A DNA stretch of 64,000 nucleotides from Variovorax paradoxus (GCF_030815855.1 NZ_JAUSXG010000001.1:5642001-5706000), one strand, 5' to 3'. Shown: positions 53,981 through 62,596, numbered from the stretch's first letter. The notes: generated by a model not told the origin, from the letters alone. Translations and numbers: made by a program.

Positions 53981-54010
53981 AATGCATCCGGGTCGGTTTA
54001 TGCATGGTGA

Positions 54011-54796
54011 TCAGTGCTCCACGCCCAGATAAGCCCGGATCACGTCTTCGTTGTTGCGCACTTCATCCGGCGTGCCGTCCCCGATCTTCTTGCCGTAGTC
54101 GAGCACCACCACGCGGTCGGAGATGTCCATCACCACGCCCATGTCGTGCTCGATCAACACGATCGTGGCGCCGAACTCGTCGTTCACGTCGAGGATGAAG
54201 CGGCTCATGTCCTGCTTCTCTTCCACGTTCATGCCGGCCATCGGCTCGTCGAGCAGCAGCACCTGCGGCTCCATCGCGAGCGCGCGGCCGAGGTCGACGC
54301 GCTTTTGCAGGCCGTAGGGCAGGCGGCCCACCGGCGTCTTGCGGTGCGCCTGGATCTCGAGAAAGTCGATGATGTGCTCGACGAATTCGCGGTGCCGCAG
54401 CTCTTCGCGCTCGGCCGGGCCCCAGCGCAGCGCCTGCGCGAGCAGGCCGCTCTTCATCTTGAGGTTGCGCCCGGTCATGATGTTGTCCAGTACGCTCATG
54501 CCCTTGAAGAGCGCGAGGTTCTGGAAGGTGCGCGCCACGCCCATCTCGGCCACCTGGCGCGAGTTCATGTGCTTGAAGGTCTGGCCGCGGAAGGTAATGG
54601 AGCCCTGCTGCGGCCAGTACACGCCGTTGATGCAGTTGAGCATCGAGCTCTTGCCCGCGCCGTTCGGACCGATGATGGCCCGCACTTCATGCTCGCGCAC
54701 GTTGAAGCTGATGTCCGTCAGCGCCTTCACGCCGCCGAAGCTCAAGGATATGTTCTGTACGTCGAGGATGACCTCGCCGACTTTTCTACTGCTCAT
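54011..54796 (-). CDS. livG: Branched-chain-type ABC transporter ATPase
   Basis: A 261-residue LivG-type ATPase. Walker A GPNGAGKSS is near 42-50. The usual LSxGQ signature is YGLQKRVD, normal for aromatic-acid LivG forms, and Walker B is VLLLDEPMAGM. Its ATG overlaps the stop of the ligase gene by 4 nt (ATGA), so translation is coupled; the frame open further upstream is only a shadow of the ligase. Confidence 0.93.
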   Translation of the reverse strand: MSSRKVGEVILDVQNISLSFGGVKALTDISFNVREHEVRAIIGPNGAGKSSMLNCINGVYWPQQGSITFRGQTFKHMNSRQVAEMGVARTFQNLALFKGMSVLDNIMTGRNLKMKSGLLAQALRWGPAEREELRHREFVEHIIDFLEIQAHRKTPVGRLPYGLQKRVDLGRALAMEPQVLLLDEPMAGMNVEEKQDMSRFILDVNDEFGATIVLIEHDMGVVMDISDRVVVLDYGKKIGDGTPDEVRNNEDVIRAYLGVEH

Positions 54797-56748
54797 GCCG
54801 CCGCCTTCACGATGGGGAAGGTCTTGGCCTCGACGATCTTCAGCGTGGCGCTCACCATGCCGGTGCGTCCGTCCTCGAACTTGACCTGGGTCTCGATGTA
54901 CTGCTCTTTCTTGCCGCCGTAGAGCGCATCGAGCAGCACCGCGTATTTCTCGGCGATGAAGCCGCGGCGCACCTTGCGTGTGCGTGTGAGCTCGTCGTCG
55001 TCGGGGTCGAGCTCCTTGTGCAGCACGAGGAAGCGCGCAATCTGCGTTTCGCCCATGCCGTCTTCGCTCGCGAGGTCGGCGTTGACCTTGCCGATGCATT
55101 CGGCAATCAGCGCCAGCACCTCGGGCTTGCCGGCCAGGTCGACGTAGCCGCCGTAGGCGAGGCCGCGCCGCTCGGCCCAATTGCCCACGGCTTCGAAGTC
55201 GATGTTGATGGCTGCGCAGACCTCGCTCCGGCCGTTGCCGAAGCACACGGCTTCCTTGATCTGCGGGAAGAACTTGAGCTTGTTCTCGATGTAGTTGGGC
55301 GCAAAGATCGCGCCGCTCACGAGCCGGCCCACGTCCTTCGCGCGGTCGATGATGCGCAGGTGGCCTTCGCTGTCGAGTACGCCCGCGTCGCCGGTGTGGA
55401 AGTAGCCGTTGGCATCGAGCACCTCGGCCGTGGCGTCGGGGCGCTTGTAGTACTCCTTGAGCACCGACACGCCGCGCACCAGCACTTCGCCGTCGTCCGC
55501 GATCTTCAGTTCGATGCCCGGCGCGGCGGTGCCCACCGTCTGCAGCTTGACCTTGCCGTCCTGCTGCAGGCACACGTAGGCGCAGGTCTCGGTCTGGCCG
55601 TAGAACTGCTTGAGGTTGACGCCGATGGAGCGATAGAAGCGGAACAGGTCGGGCCCGATGGCCGCGCCCGCGGTGTACGCCACGCGGATGCGGCTCATGC
55701 CCAGCACATTGCGCAGCGGCCCGTAGATCAGCAGGTTGCCGAGGCCGTACATCAGCCGGTCGCCCGTGCCCACCGAGGCGCCGTTGAGGATGTCGGCACC
55801 CACGCGCTGTGCGAGCGCCATGAACTTCGCATAGAGCCAGCGCTTCGGCGCCGCCGCGTCTTCCATGCGGATCGACACGGCGGTGAGCAAGCCTTCGAAG
55901 GTGCGCGGCGGGCCGAAGTAGTAGCTCGGGCCGATCTCGCGCATGTCGTTCATCACCGTCTCGGACGACTCGGGGCAGTTGAGCGTGAAGCCGCCCACCA
56001 GCCATTGCGCCACCGAGAACAGGTGGTCGCCCACCCACGCCATCGGCAGGTAGCTCATGATGTTGTCGCCGGGGCCGAGCTTGTCGGTCTCCACGCCGCC
56101 GCGGCCCGCCGCGATGAAGCTCGCGTGCGTCTGGCACACGCCCTTCGGACGTCCGGTGGTGCCCGAGGTATACAGAATGACGCCGACATCGGTGGCTTCG
56201 CCGCTCGCCACCGCGCGGTCGTAGTAGCCGGCATTGGCCTTGTCGAAGGCGCGGCCCAGTTCGCGCAGCTGCTCGTAGCTCATGAGCCCGGGCTGCTCGT
56301 AGTGGCGCAGGCCCTTGGGATCGTCGTAGATGATGTGGCGGATACCGTGCTGCTGCTCTTTCTGGAGCTCGCGGCATTCGAGCAGCTTGTCGACCTGCTC
56401 CTGGTCTTCGACGATCACGAAATCGATCGCCGCGTCCTGCAGCATGAAGACCATTTCGCTGGCCACCGCGTCCTGGTAGAGCGGCACCGGCACGCCGCGC
56501 AGGCTCTGCGCCGCGAGCACCGCCATGTACAGGTGCGGGCGGTTGGCGCCCACGATGGCCAGGTTGTCGAAGGGCTTGAAGCCCAGGCTCGCGAGGCCAG
56601 AGGCCATCTCGCGCACCTCTTGGGCGACGGCGCTCCAGTTCCAGGTTTGCCAGATGCCGAGGTCTTTCTCGCGGACGGCGGGCGACTCGGGCCGAGCCTG
56701 GGCGTGCGCGAGCAGCAGACGGGGAAAGGTGGGGGCGGTGGTTTGCAC
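54793..56748 (-). CDS. AMP-dependent acyl-CoA synthetase
   Basis: A 651-residue long-chain-type ligase. The P-loop VILYTSGTTGRPKG is near 185-198, GQTETCAYVC near 385 and the hinge DRAKDVGRLVSGA near 470. The start is placed at GTG 56748 (VQTTAPTFPRLLLAHAQ); the open frame further upstream crosses the palindrome at 56784 and runs into the divergent start codon, so it cannot be coding. The acid is probably imported by the following liv genes. First gene of that operon. Confidence 0.88.
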   Translation of the reverse strand: MQTTAPTFPRLLLAHAQARPESPAVREKDLGIWQTWNWSAVAQEVREMASGLASLGFKPFDNLAIVGANRPHLYMAVLAAQSLRGVPVPLYQDAVASEMVFMLQDAAIDFVIVEDQEQVDKLLECRELQKEQQHGIRHIIYDDPKGLRHYEQPGLMSYEQLRELGRAFDKANAGYYDRAVASGEATDVGVILYTSGTTGRPKGVCQTHASFIAAGRGGVETDKLGPGDNIMSYLPMAWVGDHLFSVAQWLVGGFTLNCPESSETVMNDMREIGPSYYFGPPRTFEGLLTAVSIRMEDAAAPKRWLYAKFMALAQRVGADILNGASVGTGDRLMYGLGNLLIYGPLRNVLGMSRIRVAYTAGAAIGPDLFRFYRSIGVNLKQFYGQTETCAYVCLQQDGKVKLQTVGTAAPGIELKIADDGEVLVRGVSVLKEYYKRPDATAEVLDANGYFHTGDAGVLDSEGHLRIIDRAKDVGRLVSGAIFAPNYIENKLKFFPQIKEAVCFGNGRSEVCAAINIDFEAVGNWAERRGLAYGGYVDLAGKPEVLALIAECIGKVNADLASEDGMGETQIARFLVLHKELDPDDDELTRTRKVRRGFIAEKYAVLLDALYGGKKEQYIETQVKFEDGRTGMVSATLKIVEAKTFPIVKAAA

Positions 56749-56783
56749 AGTGGGCGGATCGTAGGCCCCACTTTGACGCTGGG

Positions 56784-56801
56784 TTGTCGTTCCAACGACA
56801 A
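56784..56801. promoter_or_regulatory. Palindrome in ligase/Crp divergent promoter
   Basis: TTGTCGTT-CC-AACGACAA, a perfect inverted repeat of 8-bp arms extended by outer GG/CC pairs. It lies in the 84-bp region between the ligase and the Crp/Fnr gene and is the likely site for that regulator, although it differs from the Crp consensus (TGTGA) and the Fnr consensus (TTGAT). Confidence 0.65.
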
Positions 56802-56832
56802 TCCTAGGGACACTACTCCCCGGAGTTTCCCG

Positions 56833-57603
56833 ATGCTTCACGGCCATTCAAACCACAGCCTGCATGGCGTTTCGATCAAGGACCGTGCGCGTTCCCCCAA
56901 TGCCGTGGAGCTCGAAGGCATTCCGTGGCTGCTCGCGCTCACGCCCACCGAGCGCCGCCGCGCCGAGGCCGCGCTGGTGGTCGGCGAGGCCGAGGTCGGC
57001 GACCTGGTCTGCCGCGTCGGCCGCTCGCCCACGTACTGGTTCGGCGTGGTCGAGGGCCTGCTCAAGATGAGCAACGACAATGCCGACGGCGGCTCCGTCA
57101 CTTACGCCGGCATACCGCCGGGCGGATGGTTCGGCGAAGGCACGGTGATGAAGCGCGAACCCTACCGCTACAACATCCAGGCGCTGCGGCGCAGCGTGGT
57201 GGCGGGCTTGCCTATCGACAGCTTTCACTGGCTGCTGGACCATTCCATCGGCTTCAACCGCTTCGTGATGAACCAGCTCAACGAGCGGCTCGGCCAGTTC
57301 ATCGCGGCGCTGGAGATCGACCGGCTCAACAACCCCGACGCACGCGTGGCGCGCAACCTGGTGTCGCTGTTCAACCCGGTGCTGTACCCGGGCGTGGGCG
57401 AAGTCCTGCGCATCACGCAGCAGGAGCTGGCCTACCTCGTGGGCCTTTCGCGCCAGCGTGTGAACGAGGCGCTCAACGGCCTCTCGGCGCAGGGGTTGAT
57501 CCGGGTGGAGTACGGTGGCCTGCGCGTGCTCGACCTGCCGGGCCTGCGCGCGACCGCAATGTCGAACAAGAAGAACGCCTCGGCGGAAACGGAAACCTCA
57601 TGA
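56833..57603 (+). CDS. Crp/Fnr family transcriptional regulator
   Basis: A 256-residue regulator. A cyclic-nucleotide-binding-like domain (about 50-150) has GGWFGEGTVMKREPYRYNIQAL. A Crp-type helix-turn-helix is at about 203-225 (TQQELAYLVGLSRQRVNEAL). No cysteine cluster for an iron-sulfur centre is visible, so it is not an Fnr oxygen sensor. The start at 56833 has GGAG upstream. It probably controls the divergent ligase-liv operon. The next gene overlaps its stop. Confidence 0.92.
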   Translation: MLHGHSNHSLHGVSIKDRARSPNAVELEGIPWLLALTPTERRRAEAALVVGEAEVGDLVCRVGRSPTYWFGVVEGLLKMSNDNADGGSVTYAGIPPGGWFGEGTVMKREPYRYNIQALRRSVVAGLPIDSFHWLLDHSIGFNRFVMNQLNERLGQFIAALEIDRLNNPDARVARNLVSLFNPVLYPGVGEVLRITQQELAYLVGLSRQRVNEALNGLSAQGLIRVEYGGLRVLDLPGLRATAMSNKKNASAETETS

Positions 57604-58070
57604 CCCTCAAAGACCAGCTCCAGGTGGTGCCCGCGAATGCGGAAGCTGCCTTCATTCCACCGCCCGACGTCCCTAAGGCGAAGACCGAAGACAACGGGCC
57701 GACGCTGCAGGAAGCCATCGCGCGCAACGAGGCGCTGACCGAGAAGATCGACGCGCTCGACGCGATACTGGCCAAGCCGCTCAGCGAGATCCTTGCGGAC
57801 CGCGAGAAGTCCGAAGAGGCGGCTCTGGCGTGGGACCGCTTCGGCGCGATGTGGATGCTCTCGCAGCGCGCCATGCGGCGCGTGGCGCTGGACCTCGCGG
57901 CGCAGCTCGGCGTCAGCGAAGAAGAAGTCGTCGCACGCGCGATGACGCATGCCAATGCGGTGCTCAACGGTGCGGACGAGGTCGACCTCGGCGGCACCGT
58001 CGCGCCCGCGCAGCTGCAGCACATCGCGCGGCACCGGGCGTTCTTGAGGAAGCAGTTCAGGGTGGGCTGA
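57600..58070 (+). CDS. Hypothetical protein cotranscribed with Crp/Fnr gene
   Basis: A 156-residue soluble protein, not recognised. A proline-rich start is followed by a charged helical stretch (about 35-65) that could form a coiled coil, and a helical C-terminal half. It is translationally coupled to the regulator by the ATGA overlap at 57600-57603. Its role may be tied to that regulator. Confidence 0.7.
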   Translation: MTLKDQLQVVPANAEAAFIPPPDVPKAKTEDNGPTLQEAIARNEALTEKIDALDAILAKPLSEILADREKSEEAALAWDRFGAMWMLSQRAMRRVALDLAAQLGVSEEEVVARAMTHANAVLNGADEVDLGGTVAPAQLQHIARHRAFLRKQFRVG

Positions 58071-58088
58071 TGCCCATCACCCCGGGAC

Positions 58089-58556
58089 TCAAGGGGCCAG
58101 TCCCCGCTTCATCAATGCGGCGTGGGTGGCTGCGAACCAGGCCGCTGCGTCGGTGAGATAAGGTTCCGCCAACGCCACGGCTTCGTTCGCCTCGTCGACA
58201 GTGCTCACGAATCCAGCGCGGTATTTGCGATTGCGCCAGTCGCGCAATGCATCCAGGGCATCGAAGCGCGCCTGACCCAGGCCGACAGCGCACGCAGCGC
58301 CTTCAAAGGCCACCACGTGGTGGCCGCGATCACTGGTGACGCGCCAGCCCTCGGCGCAGGCCACCGCCAGGCTGCTCAGCAGCACGGCATCCCAGGCTGC
58401 ATCCATGCGCGTGCCGGGAGACACCGCGGTTTGGCGCGCGTCCTGCAGTTTCACTTGGGCTTGCTGCAGCCAAGCCACCACGTCGCGGGCGTTCGCCGGT
58501 TGGGACATCAGCGGCGCCCCAGGCTCAGCGGCCAGTTGCTTGAAGGATCTCAACAT
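58089..58556 (-). CDS. HEPN-like partner of the nucleotidyltransferase
   Basis: A 155-residue, largely helical protein. Its size, helical pattern and position after an MNT-type nucleotidyltransferase suggest a HEPN protein. The usual RNase motif R-x4-6-H is not intact: the expected place reads LRDWRNRKYRAGF with no histidine. The start at 58556 has GGAG 6 nt upstream, inside the end of the previous gene (32-bp overlap). The ATG at 58508 is an alternative. The toxin role is inference only. Confidence 0.6.
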   Translation of the reverse strand: MLRSFKQLAAEPGAPLMSQPANARDVVAWLQQAQVKLQDARQTAVSPGTRMDAAWDAVLLSSLAVACAEGWRVTSDRGHHVVAFEGAACAVGLGQARFDALDALRDWRNRKYRAGFVSTVDEANEAVALAEPYLTDAAAWFAATHAALMKRGLAP

Positions 58557-59124
58557 CAAAGTCTCCGATGAGTGACATGCGCGGTCCTTGAGCGACGGCC
58601 TGTGCGAAGCTCTCACCAGCGCGCAACTGTTTTCTGAATGAATCGATGGCAAAGGCTGTGGCGTGCACCGGTCGTCCCAGCTTCCGCCCCGCAGGCTTGA
58701 GCGCAGCATTCAGCTTGAGTTCGGATGCGGTGCCGAGCACAAGCACATCGATGTCGCTGCCGGCATGAGTCCGTTCGCCCGCGACCGAACCGAATACCAC
58801 GGCCACCTCGACTCCGGCCACGGGGGACAGGGCGTCGCGCAGCGTGCGGATCAGCCGGCTGTCTTGTTGCATCAGCGTGGCGAGAGCGGCCAGGCTCGGA
58901 TCGGCACTGGCGTAGTAGCGTGGCAAGCCGTCTTGCTGATGCCGCTGCACCAGGCCCACGGCTACCCAGCGCTTGAGAAGCCGTGCCACGTTGCCGGGGT
59001 CGATGCCGGCTTCGGCAGCCAGCTCACGCTGGCCGAAGCCGCGGCCGGGTTCGGCGAACAGTGAACGCAGCGCACGAAAGCGCGCGACGCCGCCGAACAG
59101 TTCTGCGAGGATGGACTCGTTCAT
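58525..59124 (-). CDS. HTH-nucleotidyltransferase (MNT-type) protein
   Basis: A 199-residue protein. The N-terminal winged helix is at about 15-75 (RELAAEAGIDPGNVARLL). A minimal nucleotidyltransferase domain follows with GS (112-113) and two aspartates D124 and D126 in SDIDVLVLG. MNT proteins can AMPylate a HEPN toxin, and the fused helix-turn-helix would let it control its own promoter. No Shine-Dalgarno is visible. Three iterons lie 13-75 bp upstream of the start. Confidence 0.8.
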   Translation of the reverse strand: MNESILAELFGGVARFRALRSLFAEPGRGFGQRELAAEAGIDPGNVARLLKRWVAVGLVQRHQQDGLPRYYASADPSLAALATLMQQDSRLIRTLRDALSPVAGVEVAVVFGSVAGERTHAGSDIDVLVLGTASELKLNAALKPAGRKLGRPVHATAFAIDSFRKQLRAGESFAQAVAQGPRMSLIGDFDVEILQATGR

Positions 59125-59136
59125 CGGAAGGGTGTA

Positions 59137-59199
59137 GTTTGACGTCAGTGTAGTCGATTGGGCTACGGTGGCGTCAAATAGTCTACGGCGACGTCGAAT
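59137..59199. repeat. Three 17-bp iterons upstream of the nucleotidyltransferase
   Basis: CTACRSYGRCGTCRAAY occurs three times: reversed at 59137-59153, and forward at 59163-59179 and 59183-59199 (20-bp period). Reversed copy 1 and forward copy 2 make a nested palindrome TTTGACG-N5-GTAG-N9-CTAC-N5-CGTCAAA. A minus-strand -35 TTGACG falls in the second copy. They are a likely autoregulatory operator. Confidence 0.65.
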
Positions 59200-59329
59200 C
59201 TACATCGAGGTGGGTCGCGCCTTTTGTCCGAGGATGCGAATAACGAGCATCTTCTATATTTGCCGCAATCCTCGAATGGTTCTGCCCGGATCAACGGCAG
59301 CCAAGTTTCCTTTTCACTTTCATCGCACG

Positions 59330-60094
59330 ATGCCCATATCTCATCTCACCCTCATTACCGGCGCTTCGCGCGGCCTGGGCCGTGCCATGGCCGAACAGCT
59401 GCTGCAAGCCGGCCACATCGTGCTCGGCATCTCGCGCCGGCAAGACCCGCAGCTGGCCGAACTGGCCAAAGCGGCCGGCGCCGAGCTCACGCAATGGGAG
59501 CAAGACCTGTCCGACCCGCTCGCGGCGTCGGCGCGCGTCTCGGCCTGGCTCGGGGCCATCGACCCGCAGCGCTTCGACAGCGTGACCTTGATCAACAACG
59601 CCGGCACCGTCGGCAACCCGGCGCCGCTGGCGAGCGCCGTTGGCGCCGAGCTGTCGCAGGCCCTGCGCATCGGGCTTGAAGCGCCGATGCTGCTCACGGC
59701 CGCCTTCCTTGGCGCCACGCGCGAATGGCGCGGCGCACGCAAGGTGCTGAACATTTCGTCGGGCCTGGGCCGCAACGCCATGGGCAGCCAGGCGCCATAT
59801 TGCGCCGCCAAGGCGGGCATGGACCACTTCTCGCGCGCCGTGGCGCTCGAGGAAGCCAAGGCGCCAAACGGCGCGCGCATCGTCTCGCTCGCACCGGGCG
59901 TGATCGACACCGACATGCAGGTGCAATTGCGTGGCGCATCGGCCGAGAAGTTTCCGGACCGAGCCCGCTTCGAGAAGCTGAAGAACGAAGGCGTGCTCGA
60001 CAGCGCCGAGACCGCGGCGGCCAAGGTGCTCAAGTACCTGGCGCGCGCGGATTTCGGCCACAACCCCGTGGCCGACGTGCGCGACCCGGCCTGA
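59330..60094 (+). CDS. SDR family oxidoreductase
   Basis: A 254-residue short-chain dehydrogenase resembling YhxC/benzil-reductase or sepiapterin-reductase types. The cofactor motif ITGASRGLGRAM is near 9-20, NNAG near 86 and the YCAAK catalytic pair near 155. The start at 59330 (MPISHLTLITG) is chosen by family fit; upstream frame is not conserved-looking. The following small gene is 23 nt away and likely cotranscribed. Confidence 0.88.
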   Translation: MPISHLTLITGASRGLGRAMAEQLLQAGHIVLGISRRQDPQLAELAKAAGAELTQWEQDLSDPLAASARVSAWLGAIDPQRFDSVTLINNAGTVGNPAPLASAVGAELSQALRIGLEAPMLLTAAFLGATREWRGARKVLNISSGLGRNAMGSQAPYCAAKAGMDHFSRAVALEEAKAPNGARIVSLAPGVIDTDMQVQLRGASAEKFPDRARFEKLKNEGVLDSAETAAAKVLKYLARADFGHNPVADVRDPA

Positions 60095-60117
60095 GCCCGA
60101 ACAAAAGAGAGCACACC

Positions 60118-60375
60118 ATGGCCACTGCAAAGTCGATCGACACCAACGACTACAAGCTCTTTCCTTCGCCGAGGAACGTGCACCGCGTCATCTTCGAGCA
60201 TCAGGTGTTCGTGCCGTACCCGTACGCGCTGATCGTGATGGACGAGTTCTACTTCAAGGGCCGCTACAGCCTGTTCTCCGCCTGCCGCCTCAGCGATGGA
60301 AAGATGGGGCAGGTGGCAACGTTCGAGCTGGCATCGGACGTGGACATCTTCAACAAGAAGTTCACGCCCGACTGA
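60118..60375 (+). CDS. Small conserved-looking protein
   Basis: An 85-residue protein rich in aromatic residues (HRVIFEHQVFVPYPYALIV), with no signal peptide and no known motif. Codon use is like its neighbours. It follows the SDR gene by 23 nt with AAGAGAG before the ATG. I do not recognise the family. Confidence 0.65.
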   Translation: MATAKSIDTNDYKLFPSPRNVHRVIFEHQVFVPYPYALIVMDEFYFKGRYSLFSACRLSDGKMGQVATFELASDVDIFNKKFTPD

Positions 60376-60388
60376 GCCGGCGGTATTT

Positions 60389-60496
60389 CCCCTCCCCTTC
60401 CGGGGGAGGGCCGGGGTGGGGGCACGGCGGCATCAACTGCCGCGCAGCGCTGAATGCGGGGCCGCCCCCATCCCAGCCTTCGGAGGGGGAAGGAGC
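60389..60496 (-). repeat. Rep-C copy 2, after the MBL-fold gene
   Basis: A 108-bp element with the same ends as copy 1 (CCTCCCC-TTCC-GGGGGAGG and the CCCCCATCCCAGCCTTC block). The centre is unrelated in sequence. It lies 9 nt beyond the MBL-fold stop in the same sense as copy 1 after livG. It also faces the end of the rightward small gene. Confidence 0.8.
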
Positions 60497-60505
60497 AAGT
60501 CCCGC

Positions 60506-61546
60506 TTACTGCAGCAAGAACCTGTCGCGCTGCGCCTGCGCGCATTCGCCCATGACCGCGAGCGCCCGCTCGACCGTCGGCGTGCCGAGCACGAAGGGGT
60601 TCGCCGCCGGTGCGGGCTGTTGCCGCAGCGCGGCCAGCTTGGCTTGCGAACCGTCGATGTTCGAGTGGTTCGACAACAGCACGTCGATGCGCTGGGTCTG
60701 CACGATCGCGCCCATGCGTTGCGTGGCGCCGATGTAGGCGTCGAGCCGCGGCACGTCCTTGCCGAAGTTGAAGCCCGTGCCCCCCCAGAGCATGGCGCGG
60801 TGTTTCTGGCCGTTCGAGGTCACCTCGAACACCGGAGAGAGGGTGCCCATCGTATGGCCGGGCGTGAGGTAGAGCGTGACGCTGGTGTCGCCTAGCGTGA
60901 TGCGGTCGCCGTCCTTTGCCGAAACATCGCCTGCGCCGCGTTTAGGCGGCGCGCCCCAGATCGGCGTCGCGAACTCGAGCCTTGTCTCCGTCATGGTCCA
61001 GTCGGCTTCGCTCATCACCACGCGCGCACGGTACTTCTGTGCCAGGTAGGGCGCGCCGCCGTAGTGGTCGCCGTGGCCGTGCGTGACGATCACGTACTTG
61101 ATCTGCGCCGGGTCGAGACCCAGCTTTCGCATGCCGCCCTCGATGAGCGCCGCGGCTTCGGCCTGCGTGTTGAGCGCATCGATCAGGATGATGCCGTCCG
61201 AGGTCTTGATGGCCCAGGCGCTGACCCAGTCGGCGCCCACGAAATACAGGTTGTCGAAAGCCTGGCCGGGCGGCGGTGCGGGCCTGGCGATGAACGCGGC
61301 CAGGCCCTTGTCCAGTTCGGCCTGCGGCGGCCGCGCGGCGGGCGCGGGTTGGCAGAGGGTCAGCAGTGCCGTCAGATCGGGGCCGGCGGCGCGCGTGGCG
61401 ACCGCGACATGCGTGGCCACGGTGGCATTCGACGGCGCTTGCCGCTGTGCCGCGGTCTGCGCGCAACCCTGCGCCAGGGCGACAACCGCTGCCAGGGCGG
61501 TTGTCTTCAGCAGAAAGCCGGTCTTGGAATTCGTGCGCTGTGCCAT
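60506..61546 (-). CDS. MBL-fold metallo-hydrolase, B3-like lipoprotein
   Basis: A 346-residue protein. The signal peptide ends in a lipobox-like ALAQGC (Cys 28). The zinc motif HGHGDH (H156, H158, D160, H161) is followed by GHTMG and SNHSNID histidines, the pattern of subclass B3 metallo-beta-lactamases and relatives. Whether it hydrolyses beta-lactams cannot be told from sequence. It ends a leftward unit with a Bug gene 60 nt upstream. Confidence 0.85.
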   Translation of the reverse strand: MAQRTNSKTGFLLKTTALAAVVALAQGCAQTAAQRQAPSNATVATHVAVATRAAGPDLTALLTLCQPAPAARPPQAELDKGLAAFIARPAPPPGQAFDNLYFVGADWVSAWAIKTSDGIILIDALNTQAEAAALIEGGMRKLGLDPAQIKYVIVTHGHGDHYGGAPYLAQKYRARVVMSEADWTMTETRLEFATPIWGAPPKRGAGDVSAKDGDRITLGDTSVTLYLTPGHTMGTLSPVFEVTSNGQKHRAMLWGGTGFNFGKDVPRLDAYIGATQRMGAIVQTQRIDVLLSNHSNIDGSQAKLAALRQQPAPAANPFVLGTPTVERALAVMGECAQAQRDRFLLQ

Positions 61547-61606
61547 CGGTGTCTCCGTGCCGTCGGTGCGGCCTGTGGTGGAGACGCCATTCTGCGACGA
61601 GGGCGC

Positions 61607-62596
61607 TTATTCGATGGTCGCGCCCGAGGCTTGCACGATGCCCTTCCACTTTTCGTAGTCGGTCTTCAGCAGTGTCTCGAACTGTTCGGGCGTCATGGCC
61701 TGCGGCTCGGCGCCCTGGGCAATGATGGCGGCCTTCATTTCGGGCGTGGCCAGAAGCTTGTTCACTTCCGTATTCAACGTGGCGATCACGTCCTTCGGCG
61801 TCTTGGCCGGCACGAAGAGGCCGTACCAGGTGGACACGTCGAAGCCCTTGTAGCCGAGCTCGGCCACGGTGGGCGTTTCGGGCAGCGAGGTGCTGCGCTT
61901 GGCCGAGGTCACGGCCAGCGGGCGCAGCTTGCCTGCCTTGATCTGCGCCAGCGCCGAAGGCACCGACGACACCATCAGGTCGACGTTGCCCGCGAGCACG
62001 TCCATCATGGCGGCGTTGGAGCCCTTGTAGGGCACGTGGCGCATCTTGATTTGCGCGGCACCGTTGAAGATCTCGCCGGCCAGGTGGATGGTGGTGCCAT
62101 TGCCGGGCGAGCCGTAGGTGACGGTGTCGGGCGCGGCGCGCGCGGTTTTCACTACATCGTCGAGCGACTTGAACTTCGAGTTGGCCTGCGTGACGATCAC
62201 CACCGGGGTGTAGGCCACGTGCGCCACGGCGGTGAGGTCCTTCACCGGGTTGTAGCTCAGGTTCTTGTAGAGCCAGGGCGCAACGACCATGTTGTCCTTC
62301 TGGCCCATCACGATGTCGTAGCCCGTGGGCGCGGCGCGCGCGGCCTCGGCAATGCCGATGGTGCCGCCGGCACCGCCGCGGTTGTCGGGCACCACGGTCC
62401 AGTGGTTGGCTTCGGTGAGCTTCTGGGCCACCAGGCGCGCCAGGATGTCCGTGCCGCCGCCGGGCGGGAAGGGCACGATCATGCGAATGGGCTTGGCGGC
62501 GGGGTAGGCCGCGGTTTGCGCGTGCGCGGTGGCCGCCGTGAAAGCCAGGGGAAATGCGAGCGCGAGGGCCAGCGTGCCGAGTTGTCTGCGGATCAT
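61607..62596 (-). CDS. Bug/TctC family periplasmic binding protein
   Basis: A 329-residue binding protein. The signal peptide (about 1-26, cut after AHA) is followed by AAKPIRMIVPFPPGGGTD. The start at 62596 (MIRRQLGTLALA) is set by the signal peptide. It is upstream of, and in line with, the MBL-fold gene; the pair may import and process one substrate. A strong palindrome lies 53 bp before the start. Confidence 0.9.
   Translation of the reverse strand: MIRRQLGTLALALAFPLAFTAATAHAQTAAYPAAKPIRMIVPFPPGGGTDILARLVAQKLTEANHWTVVPDNRGGAGGTIGIAEAARAAPTGYDIVMGQKDNMVVAPWLYKNLSYNPVKDLTAVAHVAYTPVVIVTQANSKFKSLDDVVKTARAAPDTVTYGSPGNGTTIHLAGEIFNGAAQIKMRHVPYKGSNAAMMDVLAGNVDLMVSSVPSALAQIKAGKLRPLAVTSAKRSTSLPETPTVAELGYKGFDVSTWYGLFVPAKTPKDVIATLNTEVNKLLATPEMKAAIIAQGAEPQAMTPEQFETLLKTDYEKWKGIVQASGATIE

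Noticed and set aside
55018..56832. Upstream extension of the Crp/Fnr frame
   Set aside because: Antisense to the acyl-CoA synthetase; the ATG at 56833 with GGAG gives the normal Crp/Fnr length.
60506..61546. Calling the MBL-fold protein a beta-lactamase
   Set aside because: The zinc motif fits B3 enzymes, but many hydrolases share it, and the neighbours suggest a metabolic role.
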